NCBI GenBank assembly: GCA_002700385.1
Contig: PADC01000003.1
Span: forward strand, 1-35,333
From: Cycloclasticus sp.
Lineage (GTDB): Bacteria > Pseudomonadota > Gammaproteobacteria > Methylococcales > Cycloclasticaceae
Direction: 5' to 3'
DNA length: 35,333 bases
A model generated the notes under the pieces. The model did not search any database and was not told where the DNA came from. It saw only the letters and a program-made list of their open reading frames with translations. Positions 8,607 through 16,731 of the stretch are shown one piece after another (position 1 is the stretch's first letter; the number at the start of each line of letters is the position of its first letter). The position numbers and the translations under genes are program-made.

Positions 8607-11045
8607 ATGCAAATCAATTCAAACAGAAGGTTGTTAGCCGCTGCCGTTGCCATGTTGGTTGGCGGCGGCGAGGCAGTGGCTCAAAGCTCGCAACTGGAAG
8701 AGGTGGTAGTAACTGCGCGTAAAAAAGAAGAATCGATAATGGATGTGCCGATTTCTGTAGCGGCGATGTCGGGAGAAAAGCTGTCGGCTTACAACATCAC
8801 GGATTTCGACGCGATGGCGGCAATGATGCCAGGCGTTAACATCAGTGACGGTATTCTGGAAGGCGCTGTTCTGAATATCCGCGGCGTACAGACTGAGGGC
8901 GGTAATGCGGGTTTTGAACAGTCGGTAGGATTGTTTATTGACGGTATGTACATTGGGCGAAGCAGTTTCTCACGGCAGGGGCAGTTAGATGTGGCCCAGG
9001 TCGAGGTGTTGAAAGGTCCCCAGTCTCTCTATTTTGGTAAGAACACCATCGCCGGTGCGCTGAATATCCGTACCAACAATCCAGGCGATGAATTTGAGGC
9101 TTATCTGCAAGCGGGTTACGAGTTTGAATCCGCCGATCAACTGTCTGTAGAGGGCGTGGTGTCTGGCCCGATTGCAGAGGGTATCAAGGGGCGTCTTGCG
9201 ACTAGATTTACGGAATCTGATGGCTGGCTGGAGAATCCCTATGCCAGCGGCGACGCTGGAATGGCCCAGGAGGATCTGTTCCTCCGTGGGACCCTGGTGT
9301 TTGACGGTGCGGACAACTTTAGCGACACGCTCAAGATCAATTACATGGATTCCGAGGCACATGAAGATTTGATCAATTGCGTCGGTGGCCCCGGTTTACT
9401 GGCGTTCCAGGTTCAAGGCTCGCAGGAAGACTGCGTGAGAGACGATACCGTTACTCACGTTTTGACCAGCCAGGCGATGCTCGACTATCTGGATGATACA
9501 GGAAAGCATGGCGGGCAGCGGGTAAAACCGGGAGAGACCAGCTATAACGTTTTTAAAGGAATTACGATTGTTAACCGCGCCGACTGGGATATTAGCGACC
9601 AATTGAGCTTGACCAATGTTACCGCCTATTTGGATACCGACTGGGATCGCTCGGGTAATGTGAACCAATATGATAGCGCCGGTCCCTTTTTTCAGAGGGA
9701 GGAGTTGACTGACTTCTGGTCAACTGAATTCAAGTTAAGTGGCGAGTTCAGTGATCGGATTACGTGGGCCGCCGGATTTTACTATCAGGAAGAGGACATC
9801 GAGTATGAAGAGTTTACTCGCCTCATCCTGACCGATGATGACAATCGTAACGGTGTGCCTCTTGAGCCGGGCGATGTTCTGGGGCAGTCCTGGGCTGGAC
9901 CAAAGCGACAGGAACAGAGTGAGTACTCGATATTTGCAGAAGTATCTATCGACATGACTGACACGCTGAACCTGAATATCGGTGGTCGCTATACAGATAC
10001 TGAGAAAGATATCGACCACACGACCTGTGCCAGTGGTATTGGAAACTTCGGTCCGGCAGGCATCTTTACCAGTTCCGAAGCCATTTGTGATGACGGTGCA
10101 ACGGACTTTCTGCCGATTGCCAATGACCAGATTTTTTCCACCAGCCTGTCAGAGGATGAATTTTCACCCAGTGTCCAACTTACCTGGAGGCCCGGCAATG
10201 AGAGCATGTACTACGTTTCATATGTCGAGGGTTTCAAGGCCGGTGGGTTCAATTTCGATCAACGAGCGCCAGTGCCTCCGCTTGATAGCAACGGTGATGG
10301 CGTGCCCGATGTTGGCTATCAGTTTGACAAGGAAAATGCTGAGGCTGTTGAACTGGGAACGAAACTAACGCTTGCGGAGGGGCGAGTTCAACTGACGGCG
10401 GCCTATTTTTACACCGAGTACACAGATCTCCAAGTGTCGGCCTATGATGATGATCTTATCTCCTTTTTTACTGTGAATGCCGGAGAGTCAGAGGTTCAGG
10501 GGCTTGAAGCAGACGTTACCTGGTATGCCTCTGATGTGCTGATGTTGGGCGCCTCGGTCCTTTTTCTGGATGCCGAGTTTACTGAATTTAGCGGTGCGCG
10601 GTGTACCAATGATGCAACGCCTGATGACCCGGTGTCGGGCACCTGTGATTTCTCCGGTAACAGCCTCCCCAATGCCGCAGATTTCCAGAGCAACCTGTTT
10701 GCGACTCTGCGCACGGATCTAGGCGAAAATTTGGTGCTGGATCTGCGCGCTGATGCCGCTTACACCGGTGAGGTAGACGACTGGGAAGGGCATATATATG
10801 GCGACAACGATGCTTGGTGGAACCTGAACGCGTCGATTTCCCTGGGAAGTGCTGATGAAAAATGGCGTATTTCTTTAGTGGGTATCAATTTGTTAGACGA
10901 GGATGACTACCTTGGTTGGGACGACCATAGGTGGAATGCGGCACTCAGTGGAATCGGCGCGGCCGTGGGGCAGCCGGGCAACTACTATACCTCGGATGCC
11001 AGGCAGGGCCGTCAGGTCTCGCTGGTGGCGCGCTACAACTTTTAG
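8607..11045 (+). CDS. TonB-dependent outer-membrane receptor, cassette 1
   Basis: The ATG at 8607 is preceded by AGAGGA at a good distance and opens a typical signal peptide ending near AVAQ (residue 25); an upstream TTG at 8562 keeps the frame but would bury the leader. The mature protein begins with a TonB box (LEEVVVTARKKEE, about residues 30-42), a plug domain with the LNIRGVQTEGGNAGFEQ and FIDGMYIGR motifs, then VEVLKGPQSLYFGKNTIAGA, and a long beta-barrel ending in aromatic Phe (RYNF). Its 812 residues are normal for the family. It is the first gene of a tight operon (15 bp to the next gene), so it probably imports the compound oxidised by the downstream flavoprotein. Substrate unknown; receptors of this type occur with aromatic and other bulky-substrate catabolic genes. 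The second receptor at 22302 is a diverged paralogue with the same neighbours. Confidence 0.92.
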   Translation: MQINSNRRLLAAAVAMLVGGGEAVAQSSQLEEVVVTARKKEESIMDVPISVAAMSGEKLSAYNITDFDAMAAMMPGVNISDGILEGAVLNIRGVQTEGGNAGFEQSVGLFIDGMYIGRSSFSRQGQLDVAQVEVLKGPQSLYFGKNTIAGALNIRTNNPGDEFEAYLQAGYEFESADQLSVEGVVSGPIAEGIKGRLATRFTESDGWLENPYASGDAGMAQEDLFLRGTLVFDGADNFSDTLKINYMDSEAHEDLINCVGGPGLLAFQVQGSQEDCVRDDTVTHVLTSQAMLDYLDDTGKHGGQRVKPGETSYNVFKGITIVNRADWDISDQLSLTNVTAYLDTDWDRSGNVNQYDSAGPFFQREELTDFWSTEFKLSGEFSDRITWAAGFYYQEEDIEYEEFTRLILTDDDNRNGVPLEPGDVLGQSWAGPKRQEQSEYSIFAEVSIDMTDTLNLNIGGRYTDTEKDIDHTTCASGIGNFGPAGIFTSSEAICDDGATDFLPIANDQIFSTSLSEDEFSPSVQLTWRPGNESMYYVSYVEGFKAGGFNFDQRAPVPPLDSNGDGVPDVGYQFDKENAEAVELGTKLTLAEGRVQLTAAYFYTEYTDLQVSAYDDDLISFFTVNAGESEVQGLEADVTWYASDVLMLGASVLFLDAEFTEFSGARCTNDATPDDPVSGTCDFSGNSLPNAADFQSNLFATLRTDLGENLVLDLRADAAYTGEVDDWEGHIYGDNDAWWNLNASISLGSADEKWRISLVGINLLDEDDYLGWDDHRWNAALSGIGAAVGQPGNYYTSDARQGRQVSLVARYNF

Positions 11046-11059
11046 GCGCGGGAACAATA

Positions 11060-11473
11060 ATGACTGGTATTTCACGAAGAGCGTTGCTGCAATTTAGTGC
11101 AGGGGCGGCCATTCTCGGCGCCACAGGCCCGGTTTTGGCGGGTGCCCCGCAGCAGCCATCGCTGGTACTACGCGATACCTCCTTCAAGCTGCCGCCTTCG
11201 ATTCTGGATTCACTGTTGGTGAGGGGCGATAGAGTGGTCGACTTTAATCGGGATGCCGTTTACGCCTGGTACGAGAAGTTGCAGCCCGCTCTCCACCAGA
11301 ATCCTGTGCCGGTGCTAGGCATAACCGATCAGCATACTGCCACCACACTCGAGGTGTTGGCCCGGGAGTTCGGATTGGCGAGAGGTGAGGCGGTTCAGTG
11401 CAATCTGGGGAATGACAACGGTTCCGCCGCTTTGATCTGGTTACTAAAACCCGCCATTACATGTGCTCTCTAA
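11060..11473 (+). CDS. Small twin-arginine-leader protein next to flavoprotein (PchX-like position)
   Basis: The ATG at 11060 gives 137 residues starting with a Tat-like leader: SRRALLQ, a hydrophobic stretch, then an Ala-rich cleavage region near VLAGA. The mature part of about 110 residues has no family that I recognise. It shares a pattern with the small protein at 24815: a W/Y..(K/D)L.P segment, a later V(L/A)G(I/V)T, and near the end a (L/C)IW(L/I)(L/I).P motif. Both occupy the same place between receptor and flavoprotein. From memory, the Pseudomonas putida 4-cresol dehydrogenase cluster has an uncharacterised small gene, pchX, between its cytochrome and flavoprotein genes, so this may be the same type. 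A role as Tat escort or assembly factor for the leaderless flavoprotein is inference. Confidence 0.75.
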   Translation: MTGISRRALLQFSAGAAILGATGPVLAGAPQQPSLVLRDTSFKLPPSILDSLLVRGDRVVDFNRDAVYAWYEKLQPALHQNPVPVLGITDQHTATTLEVLAREFGLARGEAVQCNLGNDNGSAALIWLLKPAITCAL

Positions 11474-11492
11474 TAATATCGAGGATATCGGG

Positions 11493-13052
11493 GTGAGACT
11501 TCCACCTAATGTGAACAAACAACAATTTAGCCGCGCCATGAAGAGTTTTGCCTCGATTGTGGGGGAGGACTGGGCATTTTCCGACGAAGAGCGCCTCGAA
11601 CCATATGCGGATCCGTTTTCACCGAAAATAGGGAACGGCCAACCCCTGCCCTCGGGAGTAGTGGCACCGCGGTCCGTTGACGAAGTTCGGGCGGTTATTG
11701 AAACCGCAAATCAATTTCGAACTCCGCTCTGGGTGGTATCAACGGGCAAGAACTTTGGCTACGGCGGCTGCGAAGCCTGCGTCGCGGGTAGCGTTATCCT
11801 CGACCTTAAACGTATGAACCGTATTCTTGAGGTCAATGAAGAACTCGCCTACGCCGTAGTGGAACCAGGTGTTAGCCAATACGACTTTTGGCGTTATTGC
11901 CAGAAAAACGGCTTCAATCTGTGGATCGATGGGCCTTCTCCAGCTTGGGCCAGTGTTGTCGCAAATACGATAGAACGAGGGGTTGGCTATGCGGCAAAGG
12001 GAGACCGATTCGATCAAGTCTGCGGCATGGAAATTGTATTGCCTAATGGTGAGCTGATGCGAACCGGGATGGGAGCCATCGAGGGAGCACCAACGTGGAA
12101 TACCTATAAGTATGGCTTGGGTCCTTTTGTTGATGGCATGTTTTCCCAATCCAATCTTGGAGTCGTCACCAAGATGGGGGTGTACCTGAATGCACAACCG
12201 GAATCTTACCGATCCATCGTAATAGATGCACCTGAGTATAGGCAAGTTGTAGAACTTATTGACACCATGCGCGAACTGCGGATCACAGGAGTGGTAAGAA
12301 CGGCAGCAAGTATCGTCTCCACTGCCCAGGATAATCATGAAGTTGCCGCCAAAGTCATGCGGGGAATCGCATCGGCGAAAGGCGATCTAGACAAAGTTTA
12401 TGCCATGATCGAGCAAACCGTCGGATGGCGTGTTCGGATTGGTATATCAGGTCACACTGCTCAGGTAGAGGCAGACTGGCGCAAAATTTACGCGAGTTTC
12501 CGACAGGCAATTCCCAATTGCAGTATTGGATCGGATTTGTACGAAGCCCCCTATAACTATGATCAGATGGACTCGATTGCCAAACTCCAGGCTGCGGTAC
12601 CCTCTATGCAGGAAACGGAGATTTGGCCTCACAACGCAGTGTTTATCTCCACGATGCTCCCCTGTAAAGGCAGTGAATTCTGGAAACAGGTAGAGGTAAT
12701 GCGTGATGTTTTCGTCAGGCATGGGCAATTCTTTATCGATGCCCCCATTCATTTTCACACCGAGCGTTCCATCATGACGATTCTCGGCACCATGATAGAA
12801 CCGGGAAATATTGAGCAGAACAAGCAGGCTGTCGCCCTAGGTAAGGAAATAATTGAGGTGGCAGGTGAAAATGGTTGGGGTGAATATCGAACGCCTACCA
12901 CGTTTATGCAGGCCGCTAGCGACGTATACTCGTTCAATAACCACGCCTTGAGGCGTTTCTGTGAGTCGGTGAAGGATGCAATAGATCCAAATGGAATTCT
13001 TGCGCCCGGAAAGAACGGAATCTGGCCCAAGAGTATGAGGGATAAAGCGTGA
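11493..13052 (+). CDS. FAD-linked oxidoreductase of the VAO / 4-cresol dehydrogenase family, cassette 1
   Basis: The GTG at 11493 has GAGGA seven bases upstream and aligns with the N-terminus of the paralogue at 25285 (LPPNV versus LPKHI), so it is preferred to the GTG at 11463; 519 residues result. The PCMH-type FAD-binding domain is at about 50-240 (STGKNFGYGG at 83-92, SNLGVVTK), followed by the cresol/VAO-type substrate cap. A Tyr-Arg pair at 465-466 (WGEYRTP) matches the catalytic Tyr503-Arg504 of vanillyl-alcohol oxidase as I recall it, and the C-terminus has the family's DPNGILAPGKNGIWP. At the VAO covalent-flavin position His422 an ungapped alignment places Ala382 here, with His380 two residues earlier. 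Likely role: oxidation of a para-substituted phenol, passing electrons to the cytochrome encoded next. No signal peptide is visible. Confidence 0.9.
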   Translation: MRLPPNVNKQQFSRAMKSFASIVGEDWAFSDEERLEPYADPFSPKIGNGQPLPSGVVAPRSVDEVRAVIETANQFRTPLWVVSTGKNFGYGGCEACVAGSVILDLKRMNRILEVNEELAYAVVEPGVSQYDFWRYCQKNGFNLWIDGPSPAWASVVANTIERGVGYAAKGDRFDQVCGMEIVLPNGELMRTGMGAIEGAPTWNTYKYGLGPFVDGMFSQSNLGVVTKMGVYLNAQPESYRSIVIDAPEYRQVVELIDTMRELRITGVVRTAASIVSTAQDNHEVAAKVMRGIASAKGDLDKVYAMIEQTVGWRVRIGISGHTAQVEADWRKIYASFRQAIPNCSIGSDLYEAPYNYDQMDSIAKLQAAVPSMQETEIWPHNAVFISTMLPCKGSEFWKQVEVMRDVFVRHGQFFIDAPIHFHTERSIMTILGTMIEPGNIEQNKQAVALGKEIIEVAGENGWGEYRTPTTFMQAASDVYSFNNHALRRFCESVKDAIDPNGILAPGKNGIWPKSMRDKA

Positions 13053-13489
13053 GGAATTTGATCGCAATGCTGTTCTCCGTTTGTTTGGCGGCCAGCCTTG
13101 CCGTAAAAGCTGGAGATAAGGAGTACAAACCGGATTTCAGCCCTTTGGCTATGGCCAGTCAATACTCGGCCACCGACGAGCAAATATCGCTCATCGAACC
13201 AGATCACAATGCCTCCGCATCGGTGATTCGGGGCTACGAAATTTACAACGGTAAATGCGCTATGTGTCACTCCTACGGTTATGAAAAAGGTGCAACATTG
13301 CGGCTCGAACGCAGGTATCAGGGAGCTGTGCCTGCGTTGATTGCCCTGCGTACGGATCTTTCCAGACAGCTAATTGAAACCTTTGTACGCAAGGAAACAG
13401 TTGGTATGCCACCCTTTAGAATCACCGAAATTTCTCCTTCGGATATGGATGATCTGGTTGCCTATCTAACTCGATTGAATAGCAAATAG
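13049..13489 (+). CDS. Monohaem cytochrome c, probable electron acceptor of the flavoprotein (cassette 1)
   Basis: A GTG at 13049 overlaps the flavoprotein stop codon by four bases and has GAGGG seven bases upstream; ATG 13067 is an alternative that keeps the signal peptide (MLFSVCLAASLAVKA). Numbered from the GTG, the 146-residue protein has one haem-binding site CAMCH at 70-74 and a probable axial Met120 in VGMPPFR. This is a small class I c-type cytochrome, as in the cytochrome subunits of 4-cresol dehydrogenase and eugenol hydroxylase. The stop/start overlap suggests coupled translation with the flavoprotein, consistent with subunits of one enzyme. Location: periplasm. Confidence 0.9.
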   Translation: MRNLIAMLFSVCLAASLAVKAGDKEYKPDFSPLAMASQYSATDEQISLIEPDHNASASVIRGYEIYNGKCAMCHSYGYEKGATLRLERRYQGAVPALIALRTDLSRQLIETFVRKETVGMPPFRITEISPSDMDDLVAYLTRLNSK

Positions 13490-13510
13490 TAAGATTTTAG
13501 TGAGGCTTAT

Positions 13511-14839
13511 ATGAGCAAGGAAAATCGCCGCGAAACAGGAACTTATAACCTGGAAATAGATGGTGGTAGACGAAGGTTTCTCTCCAGTGCCGGTATTGCA
13601 ACCGGTGGTCTATTGGCATCGGGGCTGTCAGTCCCGGGAAGTGCAAACGCCAAGGTGTCTATCGACTATCCAGATGAAACAGTTCCCGCCCCAATGCGTT
13701 TTCTCGGTGGCGAGTACTCTCTTGCAGAAAGAGACCTGAGATGGGAGAAAATTCGCCACATGATGAAGGAACTGGGGCTGGACTGCCTGATCATACCGGC
13801 GGGAGCTGGTGATAGCTATGTCAACTACGCGGGCTATGTCTCCAATGCTGGATTTATGAATCCCGGTGCAGTAATTCTTCCCCTTCGGGAGGAGCCTACG
13901 ATTTACGGTACGCTACCAATGCCTAGCCAGTGGATTTCGAATGTGGGGGAGAAAGGTGTTCCTCTCGGTGAAGCTATAGCTTATCGCCTCAACGAGCTTG
14001 CCCTGGGCAGCAAAAATATCGGTGTTGTAGGCACCAAAGGAAAGGTATTCGGATTAAATGAGTTTACTGACCAGGGGCTGGTAACTTATTCCGCCTGGCA
14101 GCATGTCATCGATAAGCTACCCAAGGCCAGCTTTGTAGACGTAACGCCTCAGTTAGCGCTACTTATGCTGGTGAGAACTCAGGAGGAGATCAAGGCATAC
14201 GAGCGCACGGCGGCCGTAGGAGAAAATCTGCATCGATTGCTGCTGGATTACGTAAAGCCAGGTATTAGTGACCGGGATCTCAGGTCGCTGGTGGCGGAAC
14301 ATATGATTCGCTCTCGGGCGACTGTAGATGTTGATGCATTGGAAATGCGACAAGGGATTGTACAGAAGGGGGATATCATAAACTCCGAGTACGGCATTCA
14401 CCATCGCGGTGGTTACACCCAGTCAACCCTGTGTATGTCGGTAGGTGCGCCAGATAAGCAAACCGCTGCGTTGGCGGAAGTCGCGCATGAGTGCATGCAG
14501 GTTGGGTTGGGCAGGCTAAAACCAGGCGTAAAGTTCGGTGAAGTGATCGAACGCATGGAAAAAGTGATCATCGATGCAGGGTATTGGCATGGGTTTCCCG
14601 TATTGCATAGTTTAGGCCCCCTCGTGCTGGTTGGGCCCGTTGCATGGTTTCCGCCCCCCGCTAAACCCGATGAAATACTGGGCGCGGATGTTGTAATCAA
14701 GGAAGGTATGATATTCAGTTTTGAGCCTGGAGCCCGTGTTGGTTCAAGTGCTCAGGTGAAAGTAGGCGGTAGTGGCGTTGTTACCGCCACAGGTGTTCGA
14801 ATGTTCAATTCCCTGGGCACCAGGATGCGTATTGTGTAG
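13511..14839 (+). CDS. Tat-leader M24-fold (creatinase/prolidase-like) protein with altered metal site
   Basis: The 442-residue protein begins after a GAGG box and carries a twin-arginine leader (GGRRRFLSSAG, then a hydrophobic stretch to ANA, about residue 48). An N-terminal creatinase-type domain precedes the pita-bread M24 domain. The metal site looks degenerate: the first two ligand positions, normally Asp and spaced by 11, are Glu293 and Gln304; His366 and Glu405 are kept; the last Glu appears to be Gly419. Creatinase also uses this fold without metal, so a metal-independent hydrolase or lyase is more likely than a peptidase. It lies 21 bp downstream of the cytochrome gene and probably belongs to the operon, but cassette 2 has no counterpart. 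Substrate unknown. Confidence 0.8.
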   Translation: MSKENRRETGTYNLEIDGGRRRFLSSAGIATGGLLASGLSVPGSANAKVSIDYPDETVPAPMRFLGGEYSLAERDLRWEKIRHMMKELGLDCLIIPAGAGDSYVNYAGYVSNAGFMNPGAVILPLREEPTIYGTLPMPSQWISNVGEKGVPLGEAIAYRLNELALGSKNIGVVGTKGKVFGLNEFTDQGLVTYSAWQHVIDKLPKASFVDVTPQLALLMLVRTQEEIKAYERTAAVGENLHRLLLDYVKPGISDRDLRSLVAEHMIRSRATVDVDALEMRQGIVQKGDIINSEYGIHHRGGYTQSTLCMSVGAPDKQTAALAEVAHECMQVGLGRLKPGVKFGEVIERMEKVIIDAGYWHGFPVLHSLGPLVLVGPVAWFPPPAKPDEILGADVVIKEGMIFSFEPGARVGSSAQVKVGGSGVVTATGVRMFNSLGTRMRIV

Positions 14840-14865
14840 ATCAGACAAACCGGTAGAGTCCTTCT

Positions 14866-15095
14866 CTATCGTTGCTTCTGCGGGCGGTATTTGCCCTGTG
14901 AGATGCCCTCCGGTTTCTTGAAAACTCTGGAAAAAAGCGGGATCTTGGTAGTCTAGGCGGTAGGCAATCTGGTCCAAGGGCTGTCGCGTGTAGACTTGCA
15001 TCTTTTCAGTGTAACCCTTGACCTGTCAGTGTTCTTGAAAGTTGCGCTTCAGAAGCCTGCGGAAAATATCCAAGGTCTTCTGGAGTGAAAATCCG
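14866..15095 (-). pseudogene. Remnant of an AraC-family regulator DNA-binding domain
   Basis: Downstream of the intact araC gene the minus strand still encodes IFRRLLKRNFQEH, an in-frame TGA at 15026-15028, then QIAYRLDYQDPAFF and, after a frameshift in a T-run, FSRVFKKPEGISQGKYR before a TAG at 14866-14868. These match the start of the first and the whole of the second helix-turn-helix of AraC proteins. About 40 residues between them are missing compared with the neighbour at 15114. The remnant thus has a stop, a deletion and a frameshift and cannot be functional. It suggests a second regulator gene once stood here. Confidence 0.75.
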
Positions 15096-15113
15096 GCAGT
15101 GATATTCCCGTGG

Positions 15114-15998
15114 TCAAAGGCGCCTGACGGATCGCCTGAAGGCGCTGGCTTGCTGTCCCTCCATGCGGTGAAAAAATCTTGAGAAATAGGCGGGATCTTT
15201 ATAGCCCAGTTCATAGGCGATCTCGTTGATACTCAACCCCGTGTATACCAGGCAGCGCTTGGCTTCTGCAATCAAGCGGTTGTGAATAAGTTGCTTCGGC
15301 GTCAAGTCGGTAACATCGCGACAGATACGATTCAGGCGCTTTTCGCTGAGGCCCAGTTCAGTAGCGTACCTGGAGACATTCCAGGAATTCCGATAATGGT
15401 GCTCCAGCAGGTGCTGGAAGCGTTCGAAGTGTTGCCTTGATGCCGGCGTGGCAACGCTGTTGGTTTGCTCGTCGGGAATCAACCGCAGCAGTTGAACAAG
15501 TAAGGTTTTGCACAGTGCGCTCAGGTAGGTGGTGCGTGCCGGGCCCTGCCTGCGGTACTCATCAGTAATTACGCGGAAGGTATCGACCGCCTGCTTACAA
15601 TTGCGTGCCTGTTTATCAGCTTGCAGAAGCCAAGGAGTACGGAGCAGGGGAGAGAGTTCGCTGCGCTCGTGATTACATAGAATATTGCGCAGAAAACTAT
15701 CGGCAATGGTTAACACCAGCCCTATCGTACCTGTTTCCAATTGAAAGCCATGGACCACTGAGGGCGGAACCACGATAAAGCCTGGTCCGTAGACACTGTG
15801 CCGGTCTCCATCCAGGGAGGCGTTTATTTGCCCGCGGTCCACCCACAGCAGCTGCAGCAGGTGATCGTGGCGGTGAGGAGCGATCTCCCACTGGTAGGCG
15901 CTACCTGCTTCGGCCATGGTTTCGATATGCAGGAAGTCCAGCTCAGCGGAAGCGTCCGTCTGGCCGTAGAGAAAGTAGTGGGGCACCGATTCATTCAT
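15114..15998 (-). CDS. AraC-family transcriptional regulator (PobR-like)
   Basis: The 294-residue protein has an N-terminal cupin-type ligand domain with PHRHDHLLQLLWVDRG (about residues 41-56) and VVPPSVVHGF, and a C-terminal double helix-turn-helix (ATELGLSEKRLNRICRDVT; SINEIAYELGYKDPAYFSRF). The layout is that of regulators of hydroxybenzoate and hydroxyphenylacetate genes such as PobR/HpaA. It is divergent from the P450 remnant with 153 bp between, so it probably activated the P450-aldehyde dehydrogenase unit now broken by the transposon; it could also act on other genes of the island. The start ATG at 15996-15998 lacks a strong ribosome site. Confidence 0.88.
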   Translation of the reverse strand: MNESVPHYFLYGQTDASAELDFLHIETMAEAGSAYQWEIAPHRHDHLLQLLWVDRGQINASLDGDRHSVYGPGFIVVPPSVVHGFQLETGTIGLVLTIADSFLRNILCNHERSELSPLLRTPWLLQADKQARNCKQAVDTFRVITDEYRRQGPARTTYLSALCKTLLVQLLRLIPDEQTNSVATPASRQHFERFQHLLEHHYRNSWNVSRYATELGLSEKRLNRICRDVTDLTPKQLIHNRLIAEAKRCLVYTGLSINEIAYELGYKDPAYFSRFFHRMEGQQASAFRRSVRRL

Positions 15999-16151
15999 GC
16001 GGTCACTATGTGGTGAAGCCGGGGAAAATACCCATGAAATTTGCTTGAAAAGGCGTGAAAGTGCAGAAATTTGGCGGAAATCCGCATGTAAATTACAGTT
16101 TCCTCTTTTTAGACTGATGGCCAGATAAGAAATACAGTATCGGAGACCCGC
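15999..16151. promoter_or_regulatory. Divergent araC / P450 promoter region
   Basis: This 153-bp gap separates the AraC gene from the P450 remnant. It contains a palindrome GCGGAAATCCGC at 16074-16085 and AT-rich DNA toward the P450 start. GGAG a few bases before 16152 is the P450 ribosome site. No promoter boxes are assigned with confidence. Confidence 0.4.
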
Positions 16152-16637
16152 ATGATTGCCTTTGACCCTTACTCAAGGGAGGTGGATATCGACCCCTATC
16201 CCCTTTACAAGCAACTCCGCGATGAGCACCCCTGCTACTGGAGTGAAGCCGGTGACTGCTGGGTGATCACTCGCTACGAGGACATCTACAACTGCGTTCG
16301 CAACTGGGAGGTGTTCTCCTCAGCCAAGGGTAATATGCTTGACGATCTGGAAGAGCGCGCCGGTTCCACCCTGGGCACCACTGATCCCCCCGGCACGATC
16401 GCCTGCGCGCCCTGGTGCAGTCTGCCTTTACCAAGCGCGGCGTAGATTATCTGACGGACCCCATCAAGGAAATTACCAATGAAGTGATCGATCGCTTTAT
16501 CGACAAGGGCGAGTTCGAGTTCATCAACGATTTTTCCAGCCCAATTACGGTGGGTGTGCTGGGGATTTTGCTGGGCATGGATCGCGCTGACCAGAAAGAT
16601 ATTCGCTACAACATCGTCTCCTTCCTATCCACTGATC
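16152..16637 (+). pseudogene. Cytochrome P450, N-terminal remnant truncated by transposon
   Basis: The start ATG opens a typical soluble bacterial P450 N-terminus (FDPYSREVDIDPYPLYKQLR, then WVITRYEDI and a VFSSAKG segment). A frameshift occurs in a run of six C at 16386-16391; one extra C would restore the expected DPPRHDRLRALVQSAFT, and the continuing frame gives QSAFTKRGVDYL and GVLGILLGMD. Coding ends at 16637 where the Tn3-family transposon begins. About 160 residues remain of some 400, with no I-helix and no haem-binding Cys. The original enzyme was probably a class I P450 acting on an aromatic substrate of the cluster; the substrate cannot be told from this part. The frameshift may be genuine decay or a sequencing error, but the truncation alone inactivates the gene. 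Confidence 0.85.
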
Positions 16638-16674
16638 GGCTTCCAGAAAATAAGCGGGTCTAAATTACCGTTCA
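16638..16674. repeat. Left terminal inverted repeat of the brnTA transposon
   Basis: It begins GGCTTCCAGAAAATAAGC and matches the complement of 20661-20697 at 35 of 37 positions. It directly follows the last P450 codons. Confidence 0.85.
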
Positions 16675-16731
16675 CTAGGTCTAACCTGTTGAAAAAACAG
16701 GAATTCAGGCCGAAGTTTTCAACTCTCAATG

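Noticed and set aside
10931-11059. Upstream extension of the small Tat protein overlapping the receptor gene
   Set aside because: It would overlap the receptor by more than 100 bases and hide the twin-arginine leader, which begins at ATG 11060.
11463-11492. GTG 11463 as flavoprotein start
   Set aside because: GTG 11493 has GAGGA at seven bases and matches the paralogue's N-terminus; the longer version has neither.
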